Source of the DNA: Succinivibrio faecicola
GTDB lineage: Bacteria > Pseudomonadota > Gammaproteobacteria > Enterobacterales > Succinivibrionaceae
Assembly: GCF_019448115.1 (NCBI RefSeq)
Contig: NZ_JAGFNY010000023.1
Coordinates: 1 to 34,629 of the forward strand
Reading direction: 5' to 3'
DNA: 34,629 bases
Part shown: positions 17,041 through 26,039 of the stretch, piece after piece
Layout of the letters: each line of letters begins with the position of its first letter
How positions within the stretch are numbered: position 1 is the stretch's first letter
Made by a program: the position numbers and the translations under genes
The notes under the pieces: model-generated
What the model saw: the letters and a program-made list of their open reading frames with translations, nothing else
Told to the model about the DNA's origin: nothing
Database searches by the model: none

Positions 17041-18381
17041 TTAACTATTATTCTGTCTATTTCTGGCTTTTTTTATAAAACTGTCATCTATAAGGCAGTC
17101 TACAGCCTCTGAAACAGTTACAAATGAGCCAAGAACAATAATCTCATCATCATCGTCTGCATCCTTAACACATTCAGTTAAGGCTTCATTTACGGTTTCA
17201 TATGATTTTATCAGAGAATCAGATATTTGACACTCTTTTAAGGCTTTTACAATACGGGAGCAAGACTCTCCTCTTTGTGTATGCAAAGATGCCACATAAA
17301 ATCCATCAAAGCAGTCTTTTATAATTGAAATTACTGATTCTATATCCTTATCCTTAAGCATTCCAATAAGAGCATATCTTTTTGTTTTGATAACTCTTTT
17401 TGCTAATGTTCTAGATAGATGCAATGCTGCAGGCGGATTATGAGCAACATCAAGATAAATTGCAGGATGATACTTAACAAGCTGCATACGACCTGGCAGT
17501 GATGTTACCTTTAGAGCTCTGTTAATTGCATCAACAGATATGTTAAGGCCGCGTTCTTTTAAAACCATTAAAGCCTTAACTGCTGAAGGTGCACAGATAA
17601 GAGGTATTTTTGGTGTTGCAAGAGAATAAGACTCAAAGGTGCCTATTGGTGATTTTTGAACAAAGGTAAAGCCATCTGTAAAGCGACCTTCAAAGTGTTC
17701 ACCTTCAAAGAACAACTCAGAATTATTCTCTTTTGCTATGTTATATACAACCTTTTTAGCATCTACTGGTAGTAAGCCTGTAATAACTGAAGATTTATTC
17801 TTAATGATTCCTGACTTTTCTTTTGCGATCTTCTCAATTGTATCTCCAAGAATAGCTGTATGATCAAGACCTATAGATGTAATAACACAAACATCAGCAT
17901 CAAGTATATTTACAGCATCTAGTCTTCCGCCTAAACCTACCTCAAGAACAATTGCACTGCAGCCTTGATTGTAAAAATGATAAATTGCAGCAAGTGTTGT
18001 ATATTCAAAGTATGTTAAATCAACACCTTTTGAATGATCATAAACATAACTTAAAGCAATACAGAGATCATCATCGCTAATAAGTCTGCCATCTATAGCA
18101 ATTCTCTCATTAAATCTTTTAAGATGAGGAGATGTATAAAGACCAGTTTTAATTCCTGAGCATGAGAGTGAATTAGCAATTAAAGCAGCAGTGGAGCCTT
18201 TGCCGTTTGTACCTGCAACCTCTACAATCTTGATATCTTTTAAATTTTGAAGATTAAGATTTTCAAGGACTTTTTTTGCTCTATCAAGTCCCAGTTTAAT
18301 ACGGTTTGGATCGATTTTTTCAAGAAAACTAAGCCAGGCATCGATTGAACCTGGCTTTAATTCAGACTTACTTATAACCAT
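17041..18381 (-). CDS. folC: Bifunctional folylpolyglutamate synthase / dihydrofolate synthase
   Basis: A 446-residue Mur-ligase-like enzyme that adds glutamate to dihydropteroate and then to folates. The ATP loop EVAGTNGKGSTAALI (about 57-71), the Mg-binding LEVGLGGRLDAVNI segment and the C-terminal DVAHNPPA motif are present. It starts 9 bases after the accD stop and has only a weak ribosome site, so it may be coupled to accD translation. A 55-base gap separates it from dedD. Confidence 0.96.
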   Translation of the reverse strand: MVISKSELKPGSIDAWLSFLEKIDPNRIKLGLDRAKKVLENLNLQNLKDIKIVEVAGTNGKGSTAALIANSLSCSGIKTGLYTSPHLKRFNERIAIDGRLISDDDLCIALSYVYDHSKGVDLTYFEYTTLAAIYHFYNQGCSAIVLEVGLGGRLDAVNILDADVCVITSIGLDHTAILGDTIEKIAKEKSGIIKNKSSVITGLLPVDAKKVVYNIAKENNSELFFEGEHFEGRFTDGFTFVQKSPIGTFESYSLATPKIPLICAPSAVKALMVLKERGLNISVDAINRALKVTSLPGRMQLVKYHPAIYLDVAHNPPAALHLSRTLAKRVIKTKRYALIGMLKDKDIESVISIIKDCFDGFYVASLHTQRGESCSRIVKALKECQISDSLIKSYETVNEALTECVKDADDDDEIIVLGSFVTVSEAVDCLIDDSFIKKARNRQNNS

Positions 18382-18390
18382 TGATAATCA

Positions 18391-19356
18391 CTAGATTGAA
18401 ACATCAGGATTTACAAGCTCAGCCTCTACTGGAATTGAACCGTCAGATAATGATTTGTTTGCATAACGTGACTGTACTTCAACCATAGGAACTGATGGAT
18501 CCTGACAGCCAAGAAGCAGTGAAACAAGGCTTGCAAGCTCATCTCTCATCTTGGCACGGGTAACAATCATATCAACTGCCCCCTTTTCAACTAAGAACTC
18601 AGCTCTCTGGAAACCTTCTGGTAATTTTTCGCGAACAGTCTGTTCAATAACACGAGGACCGGCAAAACCAATAAGTGCATTTGGCTCTGCAACGTTGATG
18701 TCACCAAGCATTGCAAGTGAAGCTGAAACACCACCCATTGTAGGATCAGTCATAACAGAGATAAATGGAAGATGTGCCTTTGACAGTCTTGCAAGAGCTG
18801 CGGATGTCTTAGCCATCTGCATAAGAGAGAACAATGACTCCTGCATACGGGCACCACCTGAGGTTGAGAAGCAGATAAGTGCACGATGAGTTCTCAAACA
18901 CTCCTCAACAGCGGCACAGAATCTTGCACCAACAACAGAACCCATAGAGCCTGCCATAAAATCAAACTCAAAAGCACAAGCTACAACAGGTAAGCCCTTT
19001 AAGGTGCCTTTGATTACAACTAAACCATCTTTTTCACCAGACTTTTTCTGAGCTGCAAGGAAACGATCACGATATTTTTTTAGATCCTTAAACTTTAAGA
19101 TATCCTTTGGCTCTAAATCTCCAGCAATCTCTTCTCTACCATCTTTATCAAGGAAAGAATCTAGGCGTACACGAGCTTTGATATGCATATGATGACCACA
19201 CTTTGGACATACATTTAAATTACGCTCAAGCTCTGCTCTATATAAAACCTGATCACAAGCAGAACATTTTGTCCAAACACCTTCAGGAATTTCATGCTTT
19301 GCACCTGATGAAATTGAAGATGCAGTCTTGTGTAATAGATTCTCAAACCAACTCAT
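18391..19356 (-). CDS. accD: Acetyl-CoA carboxylase carboxyltransferase beta subunit
   Basis: A 321-residue subunit of the carboxyltransferase that makes malonyl-CoA for fatty acids, working with AccA. The N-terminal zinc ribbon has Cys31, Cys34, Cys50 and Cys53, and the crotonase-type core contains [12 protein letters not shown] and [10 protein letters not shown]. Length is near the 304 of E. coli. It is the first gene of the folC-dedD-nif3-folE-gtrB-truA-pgsA run; a hairpin at 19374-19408 lies about 20 bases upstream. Confidence 0.98.
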   Translation of the reverse strand: MSWFENLLHKTASSISSGAKHEIPEGVWTKCSACDQVLYRAELERNLNVCPKCGHHMHIKARVRLDSFLDKDGREEIAGDLEPKDILKFKDLKKYRDRFLAAQKKSGEKDGLVVIKGTLKGLPVVACAFEFDFMAGSMGSVVGARFCAAVEECLRTHRALICFSTSGGARMQESLFSLMQMAKTSAALARLSKAHLPFISVMTDPTMGGVSASLAMLGDINVAEPNALIGFAGPRVIEQTVREKLPEGFQRAEFLVEKGAVDMIVTRAKMRDELASLVSLLLGCQDPSVPMVEVQSRYANKSLSDGSIPVEAELVNPDVSI

Positions 19357-19373
19357 AGAAGTCCCTATTATTT

Positions 19374-19408
19374 AGTATAAAAAGCTGTGCGCATTTTATC
19401 ACAGCTTT
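19374..19408 (-). terminator. Terminator between YdgA-like gene and accD
   Basis: Minus-strand AAAGCTGTG (plus 19400-19408) pairs with CACAGCTTT (plus 19381-19389) around a 10-base loop, then TTTTATA follows. It probably ends the rlmKL transcript; its closeness to accD also allows attenuation. Confidence 0.65.
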
Positions 19409-19517
19409 GTATATTATGAAAAAATTAATTTTTTTAATTTAATGTGTTTTTTGATACGAGTTTTTAATATTTATTGTTTAACAGATTTTAATCTTCAACT
19501 AATGAAACAGCTTGCTC

Positions 19518-20681
19518 CTATAATCTCATTCCGTTTATATACAGCCTTTCATTCTTATATTCTAAATTACATACATATTCGCCATTCTTCTTTTTAAATA
19601 GAAATTCAGCGCCTTTTGCATCATTAGTCTTTACACTTAAAAATGCTTCTTGCAAGAATACATCATTGTTTGAATCAAATTTTAAATAACCGTTTGAACT
19701 AAATTTGATTGCATTTTTTCTGAAAACACCAACATATGTTTTAAGAGAATTATCTAAAACAGCATCAAATTTTGAAATATCAATACGGTTTAATGAATCA
19801 AAACACCTGTCTAAATCACCTTCTTTTAGTGCTGAATTTATCTCATCATAAGAAAGGCCTTTTGCTATCATAACAGCTTTAACATCACTGACTGAATTTA
19901 CTATTTCTTTAGATTTTAGATCTATTTTTACGTCAAATGATTCATCTGTATTGTTAATGCCGGTAGCTATTAAATTAAGATCGGTAAATTTCAAATTTGA
20001 TAAGCTAAGATTATCAGCACTAAGATTGAATGAATCAAAACGCTCTAGCCTGTCAAAACCGCAAAAACCAAGGTTTAACTCAAGCTTTTTTGCACTAAAA
20101 TCTGCAAAAAACAGATCTGATGAATTTACATATGCACTTATGTTTTTACTCAAAGATGCATTAACCAAAGCTTCAAATGTTAATTTCTTTTTATTTGATT
20201 TATAAGGTGCATTAAATAAAACATCTACTTGAGCACCTTTAAGGATACCTACACTGCCTTTAATAGAGCTTTTTGATGAGGTTAGCTTTATGCTTCTATC
20301 AATACTCTGACCTAAGAAATCTTCTAATACATCGTCAAATAATTTGAAAACAGTTGAATTTACAGCACTTGTATCAGCAAAAAATTCTGCATTTACAAAT
20401 CCTATTAAAAAATTAACAGGGGTCTTTTTTACTGATTTATCAATCTTTAGGGAAATATATCCATTTTCAGTGAATAAGGATGATTTTTCACTTGTATAGG
20501 AGAGCTCAAATATATCATCAACATTCTTTACATTTGTTTGAACATTCAAACCTTTTTTTACATATTGGTCAATATTCTTAAGACCATATCTTATAGCATA
20601 TCCTGTTGCATAAACACCTGCAAAGTACAGTGCCACAATAGAAAGCGTAAGGATGCTGATCCACTTTAAAGTTCGCTTCAT
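19518..20681 (-). CDS. YdgA/DUF945-like membrane-anchored periplasmic protein
   Basis: A 387-residue protein with one N-terminal signal anchor (about 8-27) and a long periplasmic part rich in Ser, Asp, Asn and Phe, with alternating strands such as FNLSADNLSLSNLKFTDLNL that suggest a repetitive beta fold like AsmA/DUF945. Size and layout recall E. coli YdgA (502 residues, function unclear), but the match is weak and it is shorter. It begins 17 bases after the PHP-domain gene and ends the rlmKL-uup-PHP operon. Confidence applies to coding and localisation rather than function. Confidence 0.65.
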   Translation of the reverse strand: MKRTLKWISILTLSIVALYFAGVYATGYAIRYGLKNIDQYVKKGLNVQTNVKNVDDIFELSYTSEKSSLFTENGYISLKIDKSVKKTPVNFLIGFVNAEFFADTSAVNSTVFKLFDDVLEDFLGQSIDRSIKLTSSKSSIKGSVGILKGAQVDVLFNAPYKSNKKKLTFEALVNASLSKNISAYVNSSDLFFADFSAKKLELNLGFCGFDRLERFDSFNLSADNLSLSNLKFTDLNLIATGINNTDESFDVKIDLKSKEIVNSVSDVKAVMIAKGLSYDEINSALKEGDLDRCFDSLNRIDISKFDAVLDNSLKTYVGVFRKNAIKFSSNGYLKFDSNNDVFLQEAFLSVKTNDAKGAEFLFKKKNGEYVCNLEYKNERLYINGMRL

Positions 20682-20698
20682 AAGGCTCTCCTTATAAA

Positions 20699-21571
20699 TT
20701 AAGAGTTTTCTTTTGGAAAATTATATGGCTTTGCTAAAGGATGTTCCCATACTTTCTTAACAAAATCAGGAATTATTAGATTGTAACCAAGCTCTCTGTA
20801 GGCACCTTCAACATGAAAATCACTGCCAAGAGATGCAAGCAGAGAATATTTTTCACAAAGTTTTGCAATAAAATCTCTGTCCGATGGGCTCATCTGACTT
20901 GAACCAACTTCCATTGCAATACCACCACATAACTTAAAATACTCAATTAGCTCTCTTAATTTTGTATTTGTCATCTGATAGCGTCTTGGATGAGCTAAAA
21001 CAGGAACACCATTTGAGTCAAGAATAGCCTTTACAGCTACACTTACATCAGGCCATGATGTCTTTACATAACAGCTTTTTCCATTTTTAAGATAAACAGA
21101 AAATGCCTCATCAGCACTCTGCGCTCTTCCCATTTCAACAATATATCGAGCATAGTTGCCACGAGTTATAGATGCACCAGGAGCTGCTCTTTTCTTACAC
21201 TCTTCATAAGCATTTTTAAATCCCTGCCTTTCAAGTTTTTCACCAATGGCAACTGCTCTTTCAATTCTTTTTATCTTCTGATTTTTAAGATACTCTTTTA
21301 ATGCTGGAGCCTGAGTATCAAGAAATAAACCTACAATGTGGATCTGCTCATTATTGAATAATGCTGACAGCTCAGCACCTTCAATCAGTGTAAGCAATCC
21401 TTTTGCAGCTTCCTTAGCCTCATTTATTCCATCCACGCAATCATGATCTGTCAGTGCAAGATGAGTAATTCCCTTTTTGTATGCTCTTTGAACAAGCTGT
21501 GTTGGTGAAAGTGCACCATCTGAGGCATTTGAGTGTGTATGTAAATCAAACTTTGAAAAAAATGCTGCCAT
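20699..21571 (-). CDS. PHP-domain phosphoesterase, RNase AM/YciV-like
   Basis: A 290-residue metal-dependent phosphoesterase. The PHP metal-binding motifs are all visible: DLHTHSNASDG near residue 10, LTDHDCVDG, a Glu in IEGAELSA, VLAHPRR, and GSDFH near the end. E. coli YciV (RnaAM, TrpH-like) of this group removes 5' nucleotides from short RNAs and helps mature rRNA 5' ends. The start at 21571 is chosen because GGAG lies 6 bases before it and homologues begin close to FDLHTHS. It lies 11 bases after uup in an operon of ribosome genes, which fits an RNA role. Confidence 0.88.
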   Translation of the reverse strand: MAAFFSKFDLHTHSNASDGALSPTQLVQRAYKKGITHLALTDHDCVDGINEAKEAAKGLLTLIEGAELSALFNNEQIHIVGLFLDTQAPALKEYLKNQKIKRIERAVAIGEKLERQGFKNAYEECKKRAAPGASITRGNYARYIVEMGRAQSADEAFSVYLKNGKSCYVKTSWPDVSVAVKAILDSNGVPVLAHPRRYQMTNTKLRELIEYFKLCGGIAMEVGSSQMSPSDRDFIAKLCEKYSLLASLGSDFHVEGAYRELGYNLIIPDFVKKVWEHPLAKPYNFPKENS

Positions 21572-21582
21572 TTTTACTCCTG

Positions 21583-23454
21583 TTACTGTGCATTCAGAAG
21601 TTCTAACTCTTCCCATCTTGAATAAAGCTCATCAAGCTTACTCTGAAGTGATGATCTCTTTTCGTTGAGTTCTCTTGCCTTTTGACCACCATCAGAATAT
21701 GTATCAGGATTATTGAGCTCTTCATCAAGTATGCTAATCTCTTCTTCTAGTTTTTCTACTTTCAAAGGGTGCTGTTCAAGTTCATGCTTTTGCGTAAAGG
21801 AAAGTCCTGATTTACTGCTCTTTTCCTTTTTTTCATTTTCCTTTTTCTGAACTGTCTGTGCTTTTTTAACAGTATCTTCCTTTTTAATTCTCTGATAATA
21901 GGCAAGCACATCTGACCAGCCACCTACAACAGATTCGATATGCCCTTCACCATCAAATACCCATGTTTCTGTAGCTATCTTATCAAGGAATGCTCTGTCA
22001 TGAGAGATAACAATAACAGTTCCTTCATAAGAAGAAATCAGATCTTCAAGTAAGTCTAGTGTTTCTAGATCAAGATCGTTTGTAGGCTCATCCATAATGA
22101 GCACGTTTGATGACTTTGCAAAAAGTCTTGCAAGCAGCAGACGGTTCTTTTCACCACCTGATAATACCTTAACAGGAGATCTGGCTCTTCGACCTGTAAA
22201 TAGGAAATTGGCAAGATATGAAATCACATGCTTGTTTTTTCCGTTTATACAAACCTCAGTATGACCATCAGCTACGTTGTCAGCGACAGATTTTTCAAGA
22301 TCAAGAGCTTCATGATACTGATCAAAATACTGAACTGCTACATTTACACCAACTCTTAACTTTCCAGTCTTTGGTTTTATCTGTTCAAGCAATGCCTTTA
22401 TAAGTGTGGTTTTACCAGCACCATTAGGACCTGTAATGCCGATTCTGTCTTTTCTCATTACAGTTGCAGAGAAATTCTCAACAACATTCTTGTCATTAAA
22501 GCCAAGAGTAATATCTTTTATTTCATATACAAGATTACCAGAGCGTTCTGATACATTAGCTTCCATAATCACATTGCCCATACGATCACGTCTGTTAGCT
22601 CTGATTTCTCTTAGTTGCATGAGGTCTCGAACGCGGCCTTCATTTCTTGCAAGTCTTGCTTTTACACCACGTCTAATCCATGCTTCTTCTTGTGCAAGAT
22701 TTCTGTCAAACTCAATGTTTGCAAGCTCTTCTTTTCTAAGTCTTTCATCTCTAAGTTCAATATAGCGGTTAAATGAACCTGGATATGAATATAACTTACC
22801 TCTATCAAGCTCAACTATTCTTGATGCAAGATTGTCAGCAAAGATTCTGTCATGGGTAACAAAGATGATAGTACCCTTAAAATTCTTTATTTCTTCCTCA
22901 AACCAGGAGATAGATTCAATATCAAGATGGTTTGTAGGTTCATCTAAAAGAAGTAATTGAGGCTGACAAACTAAAGCTGCAGCTAAGGCAGCCTTTCTTC
23001 TGTTACCGCCAGATAGACTTTTTAAAGGGGTATCAGGATTAAGACCGATTCTGTTTAATACCTTCTTTACAGTAGCATCAACAACAAAACCATCGTGCTT
23101 TTCAAGAAACTCTGAAAGCTCTGTTAGTCTTTTAGGATCAGTACAGGTATAAAATTCTGCAAGCGCCAATCCAACAACAGGATATGAAGATGCAGCAAGA
23201 GTATACGCACAGCCACTTTCATAGGCAGGCGGATCCTGACACAAAGAAGCGATTTTAAGTCCTGACTGAACGATAATTCTTCCAGAATCAAGCTCTCTTT
23301 TGCCCTCAATGACGCTTAAAAGAGTGGACTTTCCAGTACCATTTCTGCCAACAAGACAGATCCTTTCTCCTTCCTCGACTGCAAAACAGGCACCTTCAAA
23401 AACTCTGTCGGCACCATTGTTTAAATATGCATCAATTATAGAAACTAAAGCCAT
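21583..23454 (-). CDS. uup: ABC-F ATPase Uup
   Basis: A 623-residue ABC-F protein (E. coli Uup: 635). It has two nucleotide-binding domains: Walker A GRNGTGKST with LSGGNRRK and LLLLDEPTNHLD, then GPNGAGKTT with LSGGEKNR and LIMDEPTNDLD. There is no transmembrane domain. A Lys/Glu-rich C-terminal stretch (about 525-623) should form the coiled-coil C-terminal domain that marks Uup rather than EttA or YbiT. ABC-F factors act on the ribosome, and Uup also affects transposon excision and ribosome assembly. ATG overlaps the rlmKL stop by one base (TAATG), the same gene pair as in E. coli. Confidence 0.95.
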   Translation of the reverse strand: MALVSIIDAYLNNGADRVFEGACFAVEEGERICLVGRNGTGKSTLLSVIEGKRELDSGRIIVQSGLKIASLCQDPPAYESGCAYTLAASSYPVVGLALAEFYTCTDPKRLTELSEFLEKHDGFVVDATVKKVLNRIGLNPDTPLKSLSGGNRRKAALAAALVCQPQLLLLDEPTNHLDIESISWFEEEIKNFKGTIIFVTHDRIFADNLASRIVELDRGKLYSYPGSFNRYIELRDERLRKEELANIEFDRNLAQEEAWIRRGVKARLARNEGRVRDLMQLREIRANRRDRMGNVIMEANVSERSGNLVYEIKDITLGFNDKNVVENFSATVMRKDRIGITGPNGAGKTTLIKALLEQIKPKTGKLRVGVNVAVQYFDQYHEALDLEKSVADNVADGHTEVCINGKNKHVISYLANFLFTGRRARSPVKVLSGGEKNRLLLARLFAKSSNVLIMDEPTNDLDLETLDLLEDLISSYEGTVIVISHDRAFLDKIATETWVFDGEGHIESVVGGWSDVLAYYQRIKKEDTVKKAQTVQKKENEKKEKSSKSGLSFTQKHELEQHPLKVEKLEEEISILDEELNNPDTYSDGGQKARELNEKRSSLQSKLDELYSRWEELELLNAQ

Positions 23455-25913
23455 TAGATATCCTTAACTCCATCAGGACCGAAAACTCTTGGCTTTCTTC
23501 TTACATTATTCTGTCTGTCTGATGGCTTTTTAAAATCATTTTTAAAGCTCTTTTGTCTGTCAGAATTTGCAAGAAATGCTCTTGGATTTACACTCTTTGT
23601 AGCACTACCCCATACACGATTTGTTCTTTCATTTGAAAAATCATCATCTCTTGATGATTTAGTTGTATTTGAATAGCTGTGATAAGTGCTCTTTGGTTTT
23701 TCATTTAAAGTCTTCTGCCACTTTGGAGCTGACTTTAGGCTAACCATAGGAGAGATATCTTTTTTCTGATTTTGCTTTGAATAAACGAGAGTGTAGCATG
23801 AATGGATCTTCTCATTTCTCTTAAAATCACGAGGCAGCGTTGTCTTTGAAATATCCTTAATTTCAAAGCCATACTCTAATAATGATTCTTCATCGAGCTT
23901 AAAGCCTCTGTGATTTGTACAGAAAATAACCTTTCCACCATCTTTTAGGTGTCTGATAAGATTTGATAGTAAAGCTACATGATCTCTTTTTACATCAAAG
24001 CTTGTTTCCATGCGCTTTGAATTTGAGAAGGTTGGAGGATCAATATAGATTAAATCAAACAATCTACCATGATCGCTTGATAACCATGATAAACAGTCAG
24101 CCTGAATAAACTCACTATTTTCAAGTGATAAGGCATTCTGTTTGAAGTTTTCTATTCCCCACTCAAGATATGTCTTTGACATATCAACACTTACAGTTGA
24201 TTTAGCACTGCCAAGTGCTGCAGCAACAGATGCTGTACATGTATAAGAGAAAAGATTTAAAACATCCTTGCCCTTGGCTTCATCTCTAATCATCTTTCTT
24301 ATGATTCTGCCATCAAGGAACAGACCGGTATCAAGATAATCATAAAGATTTACCCGGTAAAGAGCGTTGTCCTCATTTACAACCATAAACTCATTTTTCT
24401 GTTCCTGAGCTTTTTCGTACTGGCTGTCACCTTTTTTAACTTCACGGCTCTTTAAAATTACTCTTTCACCTTTTACACCTGTTACATCAACAGTTGCACT
24501 TACCATATCAAGTTCATGGCGTTTTGCAATAACAGGATTTACCTTTGAAGGAGCCTTATAAGCATAGATTACATAAAAACCATTGTAGTAATCTATTGCT
24601 GCTGAATATTCAGGTACATCGGCATCATATACACGATATGCATTTGTATTTACATTCTTTGCCCATTTTTGCATGAATGTAAGATTCTTTTTCAATCGGT
24701 TTGCAAAATCAGTTGCAATGCTCTTCTCTTCAGTATCAGATGATGTTGCTATGGCATTTTCATTGATATCAAATACTCTTAACTGACATAATAGCTCACC
24801 GTTGTAAAGCTTATAAATTTTTGTTGAGTGAAGTCTCAGGCATGAAAGAAGCTCAGTATTAGATGAGATTACAGCACATCTTGCGCCTTTAAAGTGCTCC
24901 TTGAATACATTGCCAATCTTTGTATAAAGAGAGATAAGCTCATTGAAATTTCCAAGTCTCTTACCATATGGAGGGTTTGTTACAATAGTAACCTTAAGCT
25001 CATCTTTAAATGGATTGTAAGCATTCTCAATTGGTGTATTGAAAACTTCAATAATCTTGTCAAAGCCTGCCTTTTTAGCATTCTCGTTTGCAATATCAAC
25101 AATGTAAGGATCAAGATCAAAACCTATGATCTTAACGCCCTTTTCAATACACTTTTCAAGACCAGCCTGAGCTTTTTGCTTTGCCTCAAGAACAAGTGCA
25201 TCCCATACAGTCTTATCAAACTGCTTTAAATTAAAAAAGCCATAATGCTCTCTTAACAGGCCAGGTGCTCTATCTGTTGCATATGAAGCAGCCTCTAAAA
25301 GCAATGTTCCTGAACCACACATAGGATCAAGAAAATTCTCCTTGTTGTAGCCAGCTCTGTAAATCATAGCTGCAGCAAGATTTTCCTTTAGTGGAGCATC
25401 ACCAGTGCCTCTGTGATACTCACGCTTTAATAATGCACGACCAGACAGATCGATTAGGATATTTGCACTACCTTTCTTATCTAGATGACAGTTGATTACA
25501 ACATCAGGATTTTCTCTGTCAACATCAGGTCTTCCGCCCTGAGTTGTCTGAAGTCTATCACAGATAGCATCCTTTACCTTTAATGCTCCGTACTGAGTAT
25601 TTCTGATAGATTCATTTGTACCAGAGAATGTTACAGCAATAGTATTGCTCTTATCAAAATACTTTTCCCATGCAACACCGTTTGCACCGATATAAAGTTC
25701 AGTGTCAGTTTCACAGAAAAACTCGGATAACTCTAGAAGAATTCGTGATGCAAATCTTGAGTAAAGACATGCTTTCATACCAAAGGCAAAATCACCTTTG
25801 AAGGATACACCTGCAACTGTTTCTTTAGCTGAAGATGCGCCTATTGAGTTAAGTTCATTAAATAAAAGAGTTTCTAGTCCTTTAGGACATGTTGCAAAAA
25901 AGGAAAGTGCCAT
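23454..25913 (-). CDS. rlmL: Bifunctional 23S rRNA methyltransferase RlmKL with extended tail
   Basis: An 819-residue fusion that methylates G2445 (RlmL part) and G2069 (RlmK part) of 23S rRNA. The N-terminal half has a THUMP domain, the SAM loop DPMCGSGTLLLEAA and the catalytic NPPYGKR; the C-terminal half has NLFSYTCTASVAAALG and DPPTFSNSKRM. E. coli RlmKL has 702 residues; the excess is a C-terminal tail of about 100 residues, basic and rich in Ser, Asn, Lys and Arg, with no clear fold. The leader carries a hairpin over the ribosome site (25923-25939). It leads the operon rlmKL-uup-PHP-YdgA-like. Confidence 0.95.
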   Translation of the reverse strand: MALSFFATCPKGLETLLFNELNSIGASSAKETVAGVSFKGDFAFGMKACLYSRFASRILLELSEFFCETDTELYIGANGVAWEKYFDKSNTIAVTFSGTNESIRNTQYGALKVKDAICDRLQTTQGGRPDVDRENPDVVINCHLDKKGSANILIDLSGRALLKREYHRGTGDAPLKENLAAAMIYRAGYNKENFLDPMCGSGTLLLEAASYATDRAPGLLREHYGFFNLKQFDKTVWDALVLEAKQKAQAGLEKCIEKGVKIIGFDLDPYIVDIANENAKKAGFDKIIEVFNTPIENAYNPFKDELKVTIVTNPPYGKRLGNFNELISLYTKIGNVFKEHFKGARCAVISSNTELLSCLRLHSTKIYKLYNGELLCQLRVFDINENAIATSSDTEEKSIATDFANRLKKNLTFMQKWAKNVNTNAYRVYDADVPEYSAAIDYYNGFYVIYAYKAPSKVNPVIAKRHELDMVSATVDVTGVKGERVILKSREVKKGDSQYEKAQEQKNEFMVVNEDNALYRVNLYDYLDTGLFLDGRIIRKMIRDEAKGKDVLNLFSYTCTASVAAALGSAKSTVSVDMSKTYLEWGIENFKQNALSLENSEFIQADCLSWLSSDHGRLFDLIYIDPPTFSNSKRMETSFDVKRDHVALLSNLIRHLKDGGKVIFCTNHRGFKLDEESLLEYGFEIKDISKTTLPRDFKRNEKIHSCYTLVYSKQNQKKDISPMVSLKSAPKWQKTLNEKPKSTYHSYSNTTKSSRDDDFSNERTNRVWGSATKSVNPRAFLANSDRQKSFKNDFKKPSDRQNNVRRKPRVFGPDGVKDI

Positions 25914-25922
25914 AAAAAAGAG

Positions 25923-25947
25923 CTCCTAAAAATCTTAGGACATTATA
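25923..25947 (-). promoter_or_regulatory. rlmKL -10 box and hairpin over its ribosome site
   Basis: On the minus strand a TATAAT (plus 25942-25947) is followed at once by CCTAA (plus 25935-25939), GATTT and TTAGG (plus 25925-25929). TTAGG overlaps the Shine-Dalgarno AGGAG (plus 25923-25927), which is 9 bases from ATG. No convincing -35 box is seen. Confidence 0.45.
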
Positions 25948-26039
25948 CTTTAAAAGCTCTTTTGTTGCTATTTTTTACATTTTTTCTTACAAGAATAACC
26001 TTTTATTTTCAAAAGAAAAACTTTAAAAATTCTAATTTA

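Noticed and set aside
18551-18889. 112-residue ORF antisense to accD
   Set aside because: It lies wholly inside accD, whose motifs are intact, and has no ribosome site or family match.
22406-22765. 119-residue ORF antisense to uup
   Set aside because: It is a shadow of the second ATP-binding domain region; Leu/Ser-rich composition is typical of antisense reading.
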